A DNA stretch of 64,000 nt from Pseudomonas sp. MYb60 (lineage in GTDB: Bacteria; Pseudomonadota; Gammaproteobacteria; Pseudomonadales; Pseudomonadaceae): the NCBI RefSeq assembly GCF_002979555.1, contig NZ_PCOZ01000005.1:332939-396938 (forward strand), given 5' to 3'. A model generated the notes under the pieces. That model was not told the DNA's origin. It did no database searches and worked only from the letters and a program-made list of their open reading frames with translations. This document shows positions 17,185-25,876 of the stretch, piece by piece; the stretch's first letter is position 1, and each line of letters starts with the position of its first letter. Made by a program: the position numbers and the translations under genes.

Positions 17185-18120
17185 TCAAACGTCGGGCTCT
17201 ATGCCACCCTTGCGCTGCAGGGGCACGCTGCTGACGTCCAGTTTCAACTCCCCCACCTGCTCCTGCACCGCCTTCCCTTCCGCCCGATTGCGAATGAACC
17301 CCGCGCGGGTGAACCGCTCCAGGAACGGTACTGGCAAGGCTTTGTCCGGCGTCACCGCCGGCTGCTCAGCCACGTCACCCAACAGGGTGTAGGCCGCACT
17401 CGGCAGGTGGCGGGTGTTGATGTCGCGGGTGATGCGGCCTTCCTGAAGGACGAGGGCGCGGTTGGTGACCCGTTGCAGGTCGGAAAGGCGCTGGGAGATG
17501 TACAGGATGGCCACGCCTCGGGCGCGTTGGCTGTCGATGAGGCCGAGCAGGCGTTCGGCGTCGGATTCCGACAGGGCGGCGGTGGGTTCGTCGAGGATCA
17601 GCAGGCGCGGTTGCAGGGCGAAGGCGCGGGCCAGGACCAACAGTTGGCGGTCGGCCCGGCCGAGGCGTTCTACCGGGTGTTGCAGTGGCAGGTCCAGGCC
17701 AAGCCCAGCGGCGATGGCGTCGGCGCGTTGCAGCAGGCTCTTGCGGTTGAGCAGGAAATCCGAGTCGGGCAGACCGAGTTCGTCGAGCAGCAGGTTTTCC
17801 GCCACGCTCAGGCCGGGAGCAATGGCAGCGTCGGGACATTGGTGGACAGCGACGATGCCGACACGCCGCGCCGACAGCGGTGAGATAAAGCGCTGGCGCT
17901 GGCCGTCGACCCACACTTCGCCAGCGTCCGGTACCAGGGTGCCACTGAGGATGTTGACCAAGGTCGATTTGCCCGCCCCCGTGGCGCCGAGCAATGCCAC
18001 GCCTTCGCCCGGGTAGATATCCAGGCTGACCTGGTCCAGGGCCCGTTGGGCACCAAAAGTCTTGCACAGGTCCAGCACGCGGACCAGGGGCGCAGGTGCA
18101 GCGGCAACCGGGTTGCTCAT
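17185..18120 (-). CDS. Orphan sugar-type ABC ATPase, half-length and motif-degenerate
   Basis: A 311-residue protein equivalent to the N-terminal half of RbsA/MglA-type double ATPases. Walker A (GATGAGKST, 45-53) and Walker B (LLILDEPTAAL, 173-183) are intact. The signature is ERLGRADRQ (151-159) where the family has LS-x-G/A-x-x-Q, and the H-loop reads YISQRL, with Q210 in place of the catalytic histidine (YISHRL). The second ATPase half is missing and replaced by about 75 residues ending in a charged tail. No permease or binding protein lies next to it. It may be a decayed transporter gene or a non-transport regulator; ATP binding is likely, hydrolysis doubtful. Confidence 0.75.
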   Translation of the reverse strand: MSNPVAAAPAPLVRVLDLCKTFGAQRALDQVSLDIYPGEGVALLGATGAGKSTLVNILSGTLVPDAGEVWVDGQRQRFISPLSARRVGIVAVHQCPDAAIAPGLSVAENLLLDELGLPDSDFLLNRKSLLQRADAIAAGLGLDLPLQHPVERLGRADRQLLVLARAFALQPRLLILDEPTAALSESDAERLLGLIDSQRARGVAILYISQRLSDLQRVTNRALVLQEGRITRDINTRHLPSAAYTLLGDVAEQPAVTPDKALPVPFLERFTRAGFIRNRAEGKAVQEQVGELKLDVSSVPLQRKGGIEPDV

Positions 18121-18153
18121 GGCTAATCTCTAAGGCGGAACGAGGGCTCATTA

Positions 18154-18171
18154 CAGCGCTTGAATGCGCTG
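18154..18171. promoter_or_regulatory. Inverted repeat upstream of the orphan ABC ATPase
   Basis: CAGCGC (18154-18159) and GCGCTG (18166-18171) flank TTGAAT. The dyad lies 34-51 nt upstream of the ATPase start. It could be an operator or, read rightwards where TTTTA follows, a short hairpin. Evidence is limited to symmetry. Confidence 0.25.
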
Positions 18172-18265
18172 TTTTATACCGCACAACAATGAGTTAGGTC
18201 CCGAATTAAATGCATTACCTCATGAACAATCCAATAGCTGGATCGAATAGCGATGCGCTTTAGCG

Positions 18266-19102
18266 TTATAAGCCCCTGGCCAGCAGTTTGTTGAATGCTT
18301 TCAGCACCGCCTCGGGTTTCTCCAGCATCAATTGATGACCGCAGGCCTCCAGTACCTGGAAATCCGCGTCCGGTAGGTGCTCGGCCAGGGCTTTGCCGCC
18401 GCTGGCCGGCGTTAGCCCGTCGCTGTCACCGGCCAATACGCTCACCGGCAGCGTCAACGAGGGGATCTGTGCGGCGTCCGGCCACTGGGCGTTTTTAGTC
18501 AGGGCCTTGAACATGTGCAGGCGGTTGCGCTCGGTGAGTTTTTCTTCGTAGGCCACCAGCGCCGGGGCGGCGGATGCATGCCACGCACGCTCGCGAAAAC
18601 CCTTGGCCAGGAGCGGCCGCAGCCATTCGAGGATCCAGGCCGGCAGTGCCATCAGGCCGCCGCTGACCTGCGGGCGATACAACTGGGTGCCCAGCAGCAG
18701 CGCCGCGTCGATCTTCACCGTCGGCCTCGCCAGCAGCGCGCTGAGGCTCAAGCCGGTACCGAAGGAATGGGCGACGATCAGGTTCCGCGTGCCTGCGTAG
18801 CGTTGCAGGATCGCCAGGTAGTCCGCCACCAGTTCAGGCCAGGCGTAGGCCTGATCGTCGCGCGGGCGCGCACTGTCGCCATGGCCCAGCAGGTCCCAGG
18901 CCACCAGGCTGTAGCCTTGCGCCTTGAGTGCCTGCCATTGCGGGCGCCACTGATCCTTGTTGCCGCCGGCGCCGTGGCAGAAGAACACCACGGTATCGGG
19001 CTGGGTGGTGCCTGCATGGTGGGCGATACTCAGGGTGCGGTTGGGGCGGATGTCCAGGGGTTGGCCGCGGACGACCGGCAGGTCTGAAAACGGGGTACTC
19101 AT
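18266..19102 (-). CDS. Alpha/beta-fold hydrolase
   Basis: A 278-residue serine hydrolase. The oxyanion region FCHGAGGNKDQW (about 41-52), nucleophile elbow AHSFGTG (S113), acid GDSDGLTP (about 229) and catalytic histidine ACGHQLMLEKPE (about 257) form a complete triad. DLLGHGDS is the usual strand-4 motif. Candidate activities are esterase, lactonase or haloperoxidase-like; substrate is unknown. It follows the peptide-type ABC operon by 63 nt on the same strand, with a REP-like hairpin between, so it could be its last gene. ATG 19102 is chosen over an upstream GTG at 19111. Confidence 0.85.
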   Translation of the reverse strand: MSTPFSDLPVVRGQPLDIRPNRTLSIAHHAGTTQPDTVVFFCHGAGGNKDQWRPQWQALKAQGYSLVAWDLLGHGDSARPRDDQAYAWPELVADYLAILQRYAGTRNLIVAHSFGTGLSLSALLARPTVKIDAALLLGTQLYRPQVSGGLMALPAWILEWLRPLLAKGFRERAWHASAAPALVAYEEKLTERNRLHMFKALTKNAQWPDAAQIPSLTLPVSVLAGDSDGLTPASGGKALAEHLPDADFQVLEACGHQLMLEKPEAVLKAFNKLLARGL

Positions 19103-19138
19103 AAAAACCACATGCCTCGATGAAGGAACTGGATAGAT

Positions 19139-19162
19139 CGTGGGAGCAAGCCCCCTCTCACG
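19139..19162. repeat. Single REP-like hairpin
   Basis: CGTGGGAGCAAGCCCCCTCT followed by CACG folds on itself and matches the REP core found elsewhere in the window. It separates the ABC operon from the hydrolase gene and may reduce read-through or stabilise the upstream messenger. Confidence 0.6.
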
Positions 19163-19165
19163 GGC

Positions 19166-20764
19166 TCAACTGGCGCAGGCCGCAGGACTCGGTGCCGATT
19201 GCAGGAGGGTGCGGGTGTAAGGGTGGCTGGCGTCGGCGAACAACGTGGCGGTCTCGCCCTGCTCCACCACCCGGCCGTTCTGCATCACCGCGATGCGGTC
19301 GCACAAACGCGCGGCGACGCGCAGGTCGTGGGTAATGAACACGATGCTCAGTTTCAAGCGCCGTTGCAGCGACTCCAGCAGCTCCAGGATCTGCACCTGG
19401 ATCAACGCATCCAGCGCCGACACGCACTCATCCGCGATCAGCACTTTGGGGTTGACTGCCAAGGCACGGGCGATGCCGATGCGCTGGCGCTGCCCGCCGG
19501 AAAATTCGTGGGGGTAGCGTTCGAACGCCGTGGATGGCAGGCCCACCCATGCCAGCAGTTCACGCGCACGCTGCTCGGCATCGGCCTTGGGCTGGCCCTG
19601 CACCAGCGGCCCGGTCATGATGATGCGGCCTACGGTCTGGCGCGGGTTCAGCGAGGCGAACGGGTCCTGGAAGATCATCTGCACATCACTGCGCAGCGGG
19701 CGCAAGCGCCCTTCGGACAACCCCGCCACGTCCTGGCCCAGCCACTGGATATGCCCGCTGTCGGCGCGCAACAGCCGCACCAGGCAACGGCCCAGGGTGG
19801 ACTTGCCCGAGCCCGACTCGCCGACAATCCCCAGGGTCTCGCCCTCGCGCAGCACCAACTGCACCGCGTCCAGCGCCTGGGTGGTGCGCTTACCCCACCA
19901 ACCGCTGCGGCTGCGGAACACCTTGCCCAGTTGCTTGGCCTTGAGTACCACCGGGCCATTGACCAGGCCGCGCGGCGCCAGCGGTTCGGCCGACACCGCC
20001 GCCAGCAACTGTCGGGTGTACGCCGCCTGTGGCTCGCGCAGCACCTGGCGGGCACTGCCCTGCTCCACCACGCGGCCTTTCTCCAGCACCAGCACGCGGT
20101 CGGCAATCGCCTCCACCACGGCAAAATCGTGGGTGATAAACAACAAGGCCATGCCCTTGTCCCGCTGGATCTTGCGCAGCAGGTCGAGGATCTGCGCCTG
20201 GGTGGTCACGTCCAGTGCCGAAGTCGGCTCATCGGCAATCAACAGCGCCGGATCGAACGCCAGCGCCATGGCAATCACCACGCGTTGGCGCTGGCCGCCG
20301 GAGAGCTCGAACGGATAGACCCACCGCAGGCGTTCGGGATCGGGCAAGCCGACATACCCGAGCAAGTCCACCACGCGCTGACGCCGCTCACTCGCCGACT
20401 TCACGCCATGGGCGCGCAGGGTTTCATCGATCTGCTCGCCCACCCGCAGCAGCGGGTTCAGCGCGCTCATGGGCTCCTGAAACACCATGCTGATATCGCG
20501 TCCACGCAGTTGGCGCATGGCGGTTTCACTGAGGCTGGCGAGGTCTTGCTGGCGAAACTCCAGGTGCCCGCTTTCCACCGTCAACGGCGTCGGCAACTGC
20601 CGCAACAGCGCCTTGGCCAACATCGACTTGCCCGAACCGGACTCGCCCACCACGCACAGGCACTCGCCACTGCGCACCTGCAACGACAGGTCATACAGCG
20701 CATGACTGCGGTCCGCGCCCTCGGGCAGGGCGATGCGCAGGTGCTCCACACTCAATAAAGTCAT
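19166..20764 (-). CDS. Peptide/opine-type ABC transporter, fused double ATPase (YejF-like)
   Basis: A 532-residue protein with two complete ATPase domains, equivalent to DppD and DppF joined. The first has Walker A GESGSGKSM, signature LSGGQRQRVVIAMAL and Walker B LLIADEPTSALDV. The second has Walker A GESGSGKST, signature FSGGQRQRIGIARAL and Walker B VLIADECVSALDA. The cysteine in ADECVSALD is common in the DppF-type half. The linker (about 250-285) includes YTRQLLAAV. It overlaps the upstream permease gene by ATGA. Together with two permeases and a binding protein it forms a complete importer whose promoter carries a sigma54 site. Confidence 0.93.
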   Translation of the reverse strand: MTLLSVEHLRIALPEGADRSHALYDLSLQVRSGECLCVVGESGSGKSMLAKALLRQLPTPLTVESGHLEFRQQDLASLSETAMRQLRGRDISMVFQEPMSALNPLLRVGEQIDETLRAHGVKSASERRQRVVDLLGYVGLPDPERLRWVYPFELSGGQRQRVVIAMALAFDPALLIADEPTSALDVTTQAQILDLLRKIQRDKGMALLFITHDFAVVEAIADRVLVLEKGRVVEQGSARQVLREPQAAYTRQLLAAVSAEPLAPRGLVNGPVVLKAKQLGKVFRSRSGWWGKRTTQALDAVQLVLREGETLGIVGESGSGKSTLGRCLVRLLRADSGHIQWLGQDVAGLSEGRLRPLRSDVQMIFQDPFASLNPRQTVGRIIMTGPLVQGQPKADAEQRARELLAWVGLPSTAFERYPHEFSGGQRQRIGIARALAVNPKVLIADECVSALDALIQVQILELLESLQRRLKLSIVFITHDLRVAARLCDRIAVMQNGRVVEQGETATLFADASHPYTRTLLQSAPSPAACAS

Positions 20765-21588
20765 AGCGATCTCCCCGGTTCAAACGCCACGCGCAGGCCT
20801 TCACCTACGCGGTTCACTGCCAGCACGCACAGCACAATCGCCAGTCCCGGCAGGAAACTCATCCACCATGCGTCCCGCAGCAAACCCCGTGACGCATTGA
20901 TCATGTAGCCCCAGCTCATGGCCTCCGGGTCGCTCAAGCCAAGGAACGCCAGCGCAGCCTCGGTGAGAATCGCCGTGGCCATCACAAACGTCATGGTCAC
21001 CAGCAACGGTGCCAGGGCATTGGGCAGGATCTGCTGGCTGATGATGCCCAGCGGCGACTGGCCCAATACCCGTGCCGCCTGCACGAATTCACGCTGGCGC
21101 AGGGTGAGGAATTCACTGCGCACCAACCGCGCCACCGCGGGCCACGCCACCAGTGAGATCGCCAGCACGATGGAGCCCAGGGACGGCTCCAGCACCGCGA
21201 CCAGGATCACCGCCAGCACCAGTTGCGGAATGATCTGGAAGAACTCGGCGATGCGCATCAGTACGCCATCGAGCCACCCGCCGAAGTAGCCAGCGATGGC
21301 GCCAACGATCAGCCCCACCAGCAAGGTCGACAGGCTCGCCAACACCCCCACGGCCAGGGACACGCGGGCGCCGTAGAGCAAGCCGCTGCCAAGGTCACGG
21401 CCAAGCAAGTCGCTGCCCAGCCAGTGGGCCGCATCGCGGAACGGTGGCAGCATCGGCTGGGTATTCATTTCCCAGGGCGAACTGTCGGTCAACCATGGCG
21501 CCAACACCGCCAGCGCTGCCAACAGCAGCAAAAACACGGCGCCCACCAGTGCCGAAGGCTGGCGGATAAAACGCTTGAGTAACGCCAT
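20761..21588 (-). CDS. Peptide/opine-type ABC transporter permease (DppC/YejE-like)
   Basis: A 275-residue permease with six hydrophobic segments. Markers are the N-terminal LLAALAVLAPWL, HWLGSDLLGRDLGSGLLYGARVSL, and the coupling motif EFVQAARVLGQSPLGIISQQILPN. The final segment contains ALAFLGLSDPEAMSWGYMI. ATG 21588 overlaps the stop of the DppB-type gene, so the longer frame from 21633 is not needed. Confidence 0.92.
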   Translation of the reverse strand: MALLKRFIRQPSALVGAVFLLLLAALAVLAPWLTDSSPWEMNTQPMLPPFRDAAHWLGSDLLGRDLGSGLLYGARVSLAVGVLASLSTLLVGLIVGAIAGYFGGWLDGVLMRIAEFFQIIPQLVLAVILVAVLEPSLGSIVLAISLVAWPAVARLVRSEFLTLRQREFVQAARVLGQSPLGIISQQILPNALAPLLVTMTFVMATAILTEAALAFLGLSDPEAMSWGYMINASRGLLRDAWWMSFLPGLAIVLCVLAVNRVGEGLRVAFEPGRSL

Positions 21589-22565
21589 CAGACCTGCCCT
21601 CCTGCACCGATGCGCGGGTCGAGAAAACGGCACATCACATCGGTCAACACGTTGAAACCCACCACCAATATCGAGATCACCAGAAAGCCGCCCATCAACA
21701 CGCCGTAGTCACGTTGCGCCAGGGAGTCGTACATCAGGCGGCCGATGCCCGGCCAGGAATACACCACCTCCACCAGCAACGCGCCGCTGGCCAGTTGGCC
21801 CAGTTGCAGGCCGGCGAAGGTCACCACCGGCAGCAACGCGTTGCGCAACACGTGCACGTAGAGAATCCGCCGCGGGTGCAGGCCCTTGGCGTGGGCGGTA
21901 CGCACGTATTCCTGGCCGAGGGCGTCGAGCACCGCCGCGCGGGTCAGGTGGATATACAGCGCCAGGAACAGCACGCTCAGGGACACACACGGCAACAACA
22001 GGTGCTGCAATCGGTCGAGCAGCGAGAAGTCGCGGCCGACGGTTTCCATGCCGAAGGCCGGCAGCCAGTCCAGGCTTACGGAGAACAGCAGGATCATCAG
22101 CATCGCCAGCCAGAACGTCGGCATCGCATAGAGCAGCAAGGCACCGTGAGAGATCACGCCATCGAGCCAATGGCGCTTCTGCCGTGCTCGCGCCGCCAGC
22201 ACGCCGAGGGTCACGCCCAGCACCGAGGACAGCACGAATGCCGAGCCCATCAATGCCAGGGTGGCCGGCAAACGCTCGCTGATCAGCGACCACACCGACG
22301 TCTGGTTGCGATAGGAATACCCCAGGTCCAGGTGTGCGATGTTGCCCAGATAGATCAGCAACTGCTGGAGCAGCGGCTTGTCCAGGCCCATGGTCTGGCG
22401 CAGTTGCTCTATGAACTGCACATCGTCCACCCCCGCCTCGCCCGCCAGCAGCAGCGCCGGATCACCCGGCGCCAGGCGGATCAGCAGGAAGCTCAACACC
22501 AGCACGGCCATCACCATCAACAGCGCCTTGAACAGGCGCCCGCCGACATACAGCGCACCGTTCAT
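21588..22565 (-). CDS. Peptide/opine-type ABC transporter permease (DppB/YejB-like)
   Basis: A 325-residue permease with six membrane segments. The first is LLMVMAVLVLSFLLIRLAPG, followed by the periplasmic region with GDPALLL, then the EAA-type loop EYVRTAHAKGLHPRRILYVH and the late LLVEVVYSWPGIGRLMYDSL. It starts with ATG overlapping the binding-protein stop (22562-22565), so all four importer genes are chained by overlaps. Confidence 0.92.
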   Translation of the reverse strand: MNGALYVGGRLFKALLMVMAVLVLSFLLIRLAPGDPALLLAGEAGVDDVQFIEQLRQTMGLDKPLLQQLLIYLGNIAHLDLGYSYRNQTSVWSLISERLPATLALMGSAFVLSSVLGVTLGVLAARARQKRHWLDGVISHGALLLYAMPTFWLAMLMILLFSVSLDWLPAFGMETVGRDFSLLDRLQHLLLPCVSLSVLFLALYIHLTRAAVLDALGQEYVRTAHAKGLHPRRILYVHVLRNALLPVVTFAGLQLGQLASGALLVEVVYSWPGIGRLMYDSLAQRDYGVLMGGFLVISILVVGFNVLTDVMCRFLDPRIGAGGQV

Positions 22566-24145
22566 GGCGCGGGGCCGTCGAGGTAGACACTTTCGTAGTC
22601 CTCGTTGAGGCTGGTGGCGGTTTGCAGCAGGTTTTTCACCTGTTTGTGAAACAGCGTCGGGTAACGCATTTCGAAGATCGGTGCGATGGGCAGGTCACTG
22701 TTCAGCACGTTTTCCAGCTGGCTGTAGAGCCGGGTGCGTTCCGGGCCTTCCGGGGTGTCGGCGACCTTGGCCCACAGGGCATCGGCCTCGGGGCTGTTGT
22801 AACCGCTGACGTTGGCGAACGGCGAGGTCTTGAGGATGTAGTCGGAGCGGAACAGGTAGGCACTGGTCAGGTAGGGGTCACCGACCTGGAAGATGAAATT
22901 GTAGGTGAGGTCGAAATCCCAGTCGCTGACGCGCTGGAACCAGGTGGCCGAGTCGGACGTTACCACCTGCACCTTGAAGCCCAGGGGTTGCAGGGATTGC
23001 TTGGTGTATTCGGCCAGCCGCTCCCAGGCGCCGCCCTTCTCACCGTTGAGCAGGCGGATGCGCACTGCACCGACGTCCACGCCGGATTCGGCGATCAGTG
23101 CCTTGGCCTTTTTCACGTCATAGCTGTACTGCGGCAGTTGCGGGTCGTGGTACGGCGAGGTCGACACGAACGGGCCCTGGGCGACCTTGCCCGAGCCGAA
23201 GAAGATGTTGTCCACCACGAACTGGCGGTTCAGCGCATACAGGATCGCCTGGCGCACCTTGGGGTTGTTCAGGGGGGGCTTGCGCGTGTTGATCTGCAAG
23301 AAGGCCAGTCCCGAATACAGCTCCCAGCCCTTCTCCGACGACTGTACGTCCGGCAAGGCGGTGAGGCGCTTGAGGTCGGAATAGTCGGCATCGCCGCTGC
23401 GCAGCACTTGCACGTCGTTGCGCTCGAAGGCCGCGGCGCGGGACGAGGTGTCGGGGATCACGTGGAAGATGATGCTGTCCAGGTGCGGCAGGCCCTTTTT
23501 CCAGTAGTTGGGGTTTTTGGCCAGCTTGATGTACGCGCCGCGTTTCCATTCAACAAACACAAACGGCCCGGTGCCGACCGGCTTGAGGTTGTACGGGTTG
23601 TTGCGAAAATCGCTGTTCTCGTAGAGGTGCTTGGGCACCACGGGGCGCAGGCCGCTGCCCAGCGCCGAGAGCAACGGCGCAAAGGGTTTCTTCAGTGTGA
23701 ACACCACCTGCTGCGGGCCGTTGGCGGTGATGCTCTGCACGTACTCGCTGATCACACCGCCGAGGCGTTTGTCCACTTCGGGGTAGAAGGTCTTGAAGCT
23801 GAACACCACGTCATCGGCAGTGAACGCCGGGCCGTCGTGCCAGTGCACGTTGTCCTGCAGCTCGAACGTGTAGGTGAGGCCGTCCGGGGAGATGGTCCAG
23901 GATTTGGCCAAAACCGGCTTGGGCTTGAGGTCGGTGTCGAAGGTCAACAGGCCTTGCAGCACCTTGCCGCTGACGTATTGGGTGGACACATGGCTGACCA
24001 CGCCGTGCATCAGCGATGGCGGCTCGGGCTGAGCCACCAGGTTCAACACCCCGCCCTCCTGAGGTTGCGCCAGGGCCTGGCCGGCCAGCAACGCGGTGCA
24101 CAGGCCAACGGATGACAGGACGCGGCGGAAAGAGAATGGGCGCAT
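22562..24145 (-). CDS. Peptide/opine-type ABC transporter, periplasmic binding protein (SBP family 5)
   Basis: A 527-residue exported binding protein. The signal peptide runs from MRPFSFRRVL to AQALA-type cleavage near residue 27. Family 5 hallmarks are GLTYTFELQDNVHWHDGPAF, FTADDVVFSF, GTGPFVFVEWKRG and NPNYWKKGLPHLDSI. ATG 24145 is preceded by CGAGGAG, an excellent ribosome-binding site. A sigma54 promoter lies 39-55 nt upstream. Family members bind di/oligopeptides, opines, nickel or glutathione; the ligand here is not deducible, but co-regulation with the TonB/monooxygenase operon points to the same compound class. Confidence 0.92.
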   Translation of the reverse strand: MRPFSFRRVLSSVGLCTALLAGQALAQPQEGGVLNLVAQPEPPSLMHGVVSHVSTQYVSGKVLQGLLTFDTDLKPKPVLAKSWTISPDGLTYTFELQDNVHWHDGPAFTADDVVFSFKTFYPEVDKRLGGVISEYVQSITANGPQQVVFTLKKPFAPLLSALGSGLRPVVPKHLYENSDFRNNPYNLKPVGTGPFVFVEWKRGAYIKLAKNPNYWKKGLPHLDSIIFHVIPDTSSRAAAFERNDVQVLRSGDADYSDLKRLTALPDVQSSEKGWELYSGLAFLQINTRKPPLNNPKVRQAILYALNRQFVVDNIFFGSGKVAQGPFVSTSPYHDPQLPQYSYDVKKAKALIAESGVDVGAVRIRLLNGEKGGAWERLAEYTKQSLQPLGFKVQVVTSDSATWFQRVSDWDFDLTYNFIFQVGDPYLTSAYLFRSDYILKTSPFANVSGYNSPEADALWAKVADTPEGPERTRLYSQLENVLNSDLPIAPIFEMRYPTLFHKQVKNLLQTATSLNEDYESVYLDGPAP

Positions 24146-24183
24146 GAAGGCTCCTCGAAAGAAAAAGTTCTTGGAGGGATTTT

Positions 24184-24200
24184 GCAAGGGCTGTGCCATG
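24184..24200 (-). promoter_or_regulatory. Sigma54 (-24/-12) promoter of the peptide-type ABC operon
   Basis: Read on the minus strand the sequence is CATGGCACAGCCCTTGC followed by A. It matches TGGCAC-N5-TTGCA, with the invariant GG and GC separated by exactly 10 nt. It lies 39-55 nt upstream of the binding-protein ATG. The same 17 bases recur exactly in front of the TonB receptor gene. Confidence 0.85.
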
Positions 24201-24300
24201 GGGGGGTTGGGCCAGAGCGTGCTGCAATCGGCGAGGGTCGAGGTGATGAAAAATCCACAGTGATCCGCGCGAGTGTGCAAAAAGCAGCAGCACAGCCATT

Positions 24301-24338
24301 CCAATGGGGGAGGTGGGGCAAGGCACCTCCTGCATTGG
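24301..24338. promoter_or_regulatory. Dyad between divergent sigma54 promoters, candidate enhancer site
   Basis: CCAATG (24301-24306) pairs with CATTGG (24333-24338), and GGAGGTG (24309-24315) pairs with CACCTCC (24324-24330). The dyad centre lies about 60 nt upstream of the expected TPR-gene start point and about 145 nt from that of the ABC operon. This placement would suit an enhancer-binding activator serving both promoters, although it is close for the TPR promoter. Confidence 0.4.
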
Positions 24339-24354
24339 TTCGCTGGTGCTCAAG

Positions 24355-24370
24355 TGGCACAGGGTTTGCC
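24355..24370 (+). promoter_or_regulatory. Sigma54 (-24/-12) promoter of the TTC38-like gene
   Basis: TGGCACAGGGTTTGCC has GG at 24356-24357 and GC at 24368-24369, separated by 10 nt, and fits TGGCAC-N5-TTGC. It lies about 37 nt before the ATG at 24407, leaving room for a short leader. Confidence 0.8.
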
Positions 24371-24406
24371 CTGTCATCCCTACCTGATCCCACGAGCCTC
24401 TTCACC

Positions 24407-25753
24407 ATGTCACTGGATTACCTGGGCAACCCCATCGACACCCTCGACCCGTCCACCCGTCAAGGCCTGGACGATTTCATCGGCGGCTTCCTCGGCTACC
24501 AGCCCCGCGCCGAAAGCATCCTCGCCGCCGCCGATGCAGACCCCGGCTCGGCACTGGCCAACGCCTTCGCCGGCTTGCTGCTGATGTTCATCGAGTCTCC
24601 CGAAGGCCCGGTGCTGGCCGAGCAATACCGCCAGCGCGCCGCGGCCGTCAACAGCGACCACCCCCGCGCCCTGCAGTACGTGAGCGCGCTTCACGCCTGG
24701 ATCAACGACGACCTGGACCGCGTCCTGCACCTGAGCGAACAGCTACTCGACCAGTACCCCCGCGACCTGTTCGCCGCCAAGCTCAACCAGTACCTGGAAT
24801 TCAATCGCGGCAACTGGCCGGCACTGTTGCGCATCGGCCTCAAGGCCACCGCTGGCGCCCCCGACATCGCCCACAGCCACGGCCTGCTGGCCTTCGCCTA
24901 CGAACAATGCCACCTGCTCGAAGACGCCGAAGCCAGCGCCCGCGAAGCCCTGCGCCTGCAATCCTCCGAGCCCTGGGCCCAGCACGCACTGGCGCATGTG
25001 CTGCTGACTGAGGGGCGCATCGAGGAAGGCACGGCGTTCCTGGAAAACAACAGCCATCACTGGCAGGGCCTGAACTCGTTCATGTACACCCACAACTGGT
25101 GGCACCTGGCGTTGTTCTACCTGGCGCGGGGTGAAGATCACCGGGTGCTGGAGGTCTACGACCAGCACGTGTGGGGCGTCCTCCCGGAATACTCACAGGA
25201 CCAGGTAGGTGCCGTGTCGTTGCTGGCGCGGCTGGAACTGGCCGGCATCGACGTGGGCGAGCGTTGGCAGGCACTGGCGCCGTACCTGCAACGGCGGGTC
25301 GGCGATACCGTGCAGCCGTTTCTCAGCGTGCAGTACCTGTATGGCCTGGCGCGCGCCGGCAAGCCCGAAGCAGACGGGCTGCTGAGGGCCTTGCAGCAGC
25401 ACAGTGCGCAGGCCCGACCGGTGTGGGGTGAAGTGACGTTGCCGTTGGCCAAAGGCGTGTTGGCCCATGCCCGAGGGGATTGGCAGCAGGCGCTGGAGCA
25501 GTTGGCAATTGCCTTGCCGCGCTTGAACGACATCGGCGGCAGCCATGCCCAGCGCGACCTGTTTGCCCAACTGGAACTGGATGCCCGGTTGCAGGCCGGC
25601 GATTGGTTCGGTGCCCAACAGACGCTGGAGTTGAGGCGGCGTTATGACGGCTGGGATGTACCGACCAATCGCAGTCTGGCACGGGTGTATGAGGCGCTGG
25701 GGTTGCCGGAGCAGGCAGCAAAAGCCCAAGCCCGCTTATCGCGCTTTACCTGA
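24407..25753 (+). CDS. TTC38-like tetratricopeptide-repeat protein
   Basis: A 448-residue soluble protein without signal peptide. Helical repeats run through most of its length (for example GLLAFAYEQCHLLEDAEASA and PWAQHALAHVLLTEGRIEEG). The block WWHLALFYLARGEDHRVLEV and the later LLARLELAGIDVGERWQALA resemble the eukaryotic TTC38 family, which has bacterial members of unknown function. It is transcribed divergently from the ABC operon under its own sigma54 promoter. TPR arrays usually mediate protein-protein contacts, so it may scaffold or regulate the enzymes of this regulon; that is inference. A longer frame beginning at 24182 would run through the promoter and is rejected. Confidence 0.8.
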   Translation: MSLDYLGNPIDTLDPSTRQGLDDFIGGFLGYQPRAESILAAADADPGSALANAFAGLLLMFIESPEGPVLAEQYRQRAAAVNSDHPRALQYVSALHAWINDDLDRVLHLSEQLLDQYPRDLFAAKLNQYLEFNRGNWPALLRIGLKATAGAPDIAHSHGLLAFAYEQCHLLEDAEASAREALRLQSSEPWAQHALAHVLLTEGRIEEGTAFLENNSHHWQGLNSFMYTHNWWHLALFYLARGEDHRVLEVYDQHVWGVLPEYSQDQVGAVSLLARLELAGIDVGERWQALAPYLQRRVGDTVQPFLSVQYLYGLARAGKPEADGLLRALQQHSAQARPVWGEVTLPLAKGVLAHARGDWQQALEQLAIALPRLNDIGGSHAQRDLFAQLELDARLQAGDWFGAQQTLELRRRYDGWDVPTNRSLARVYEALGLPEQAAKAQARLSRFT

Positions 25754-25769
25754 AGAATCCAGATCCAAA

Positions 25770-25876
25770 TGTGAGAGGGGGCTTGCCCCCGATAGCGGTG
25801 GGACAGTGACAGATAAAGTGACTGACACTCCGCTATCGGAAGCAAGTCAAATCGTCGCACCGCCCCTCACACATTT
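25770..25876. repeat. BIME between convergent genes
   Basis: GTGAGAGGGGGCTTGCCCCC at 25771-25790 is followed by the typical spacer with ACTGACACTCCGCTATCGG and a degenerate partner, ending CGCCCCTCACACATTT. The outer arms (AAATGTGAGAGGGG and CCCCTCACACATTT) are complementary, so the whole element can fold into one long structure between the converging TPR and peptidase genes and may serve as a bidirectional terminator. Confidence 0.75.

Noticed and set aside
17057..17392. A 111-codon plus-strand frame overlapping the orphan ABC ATPase end
   Set aside because: Serine/arginine/threonine-rich, with no ribosome-binding site worth noting, and mostly antisense to the ATPase gene.
24182..24406. N-terminal extension of the TTC38-like protein from 24182
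   Set aside because: It would translate through a sigma54 promoter and the dyad, and its sequence is not TPR-like. ATG 24407 gives a protein that begins like family members.
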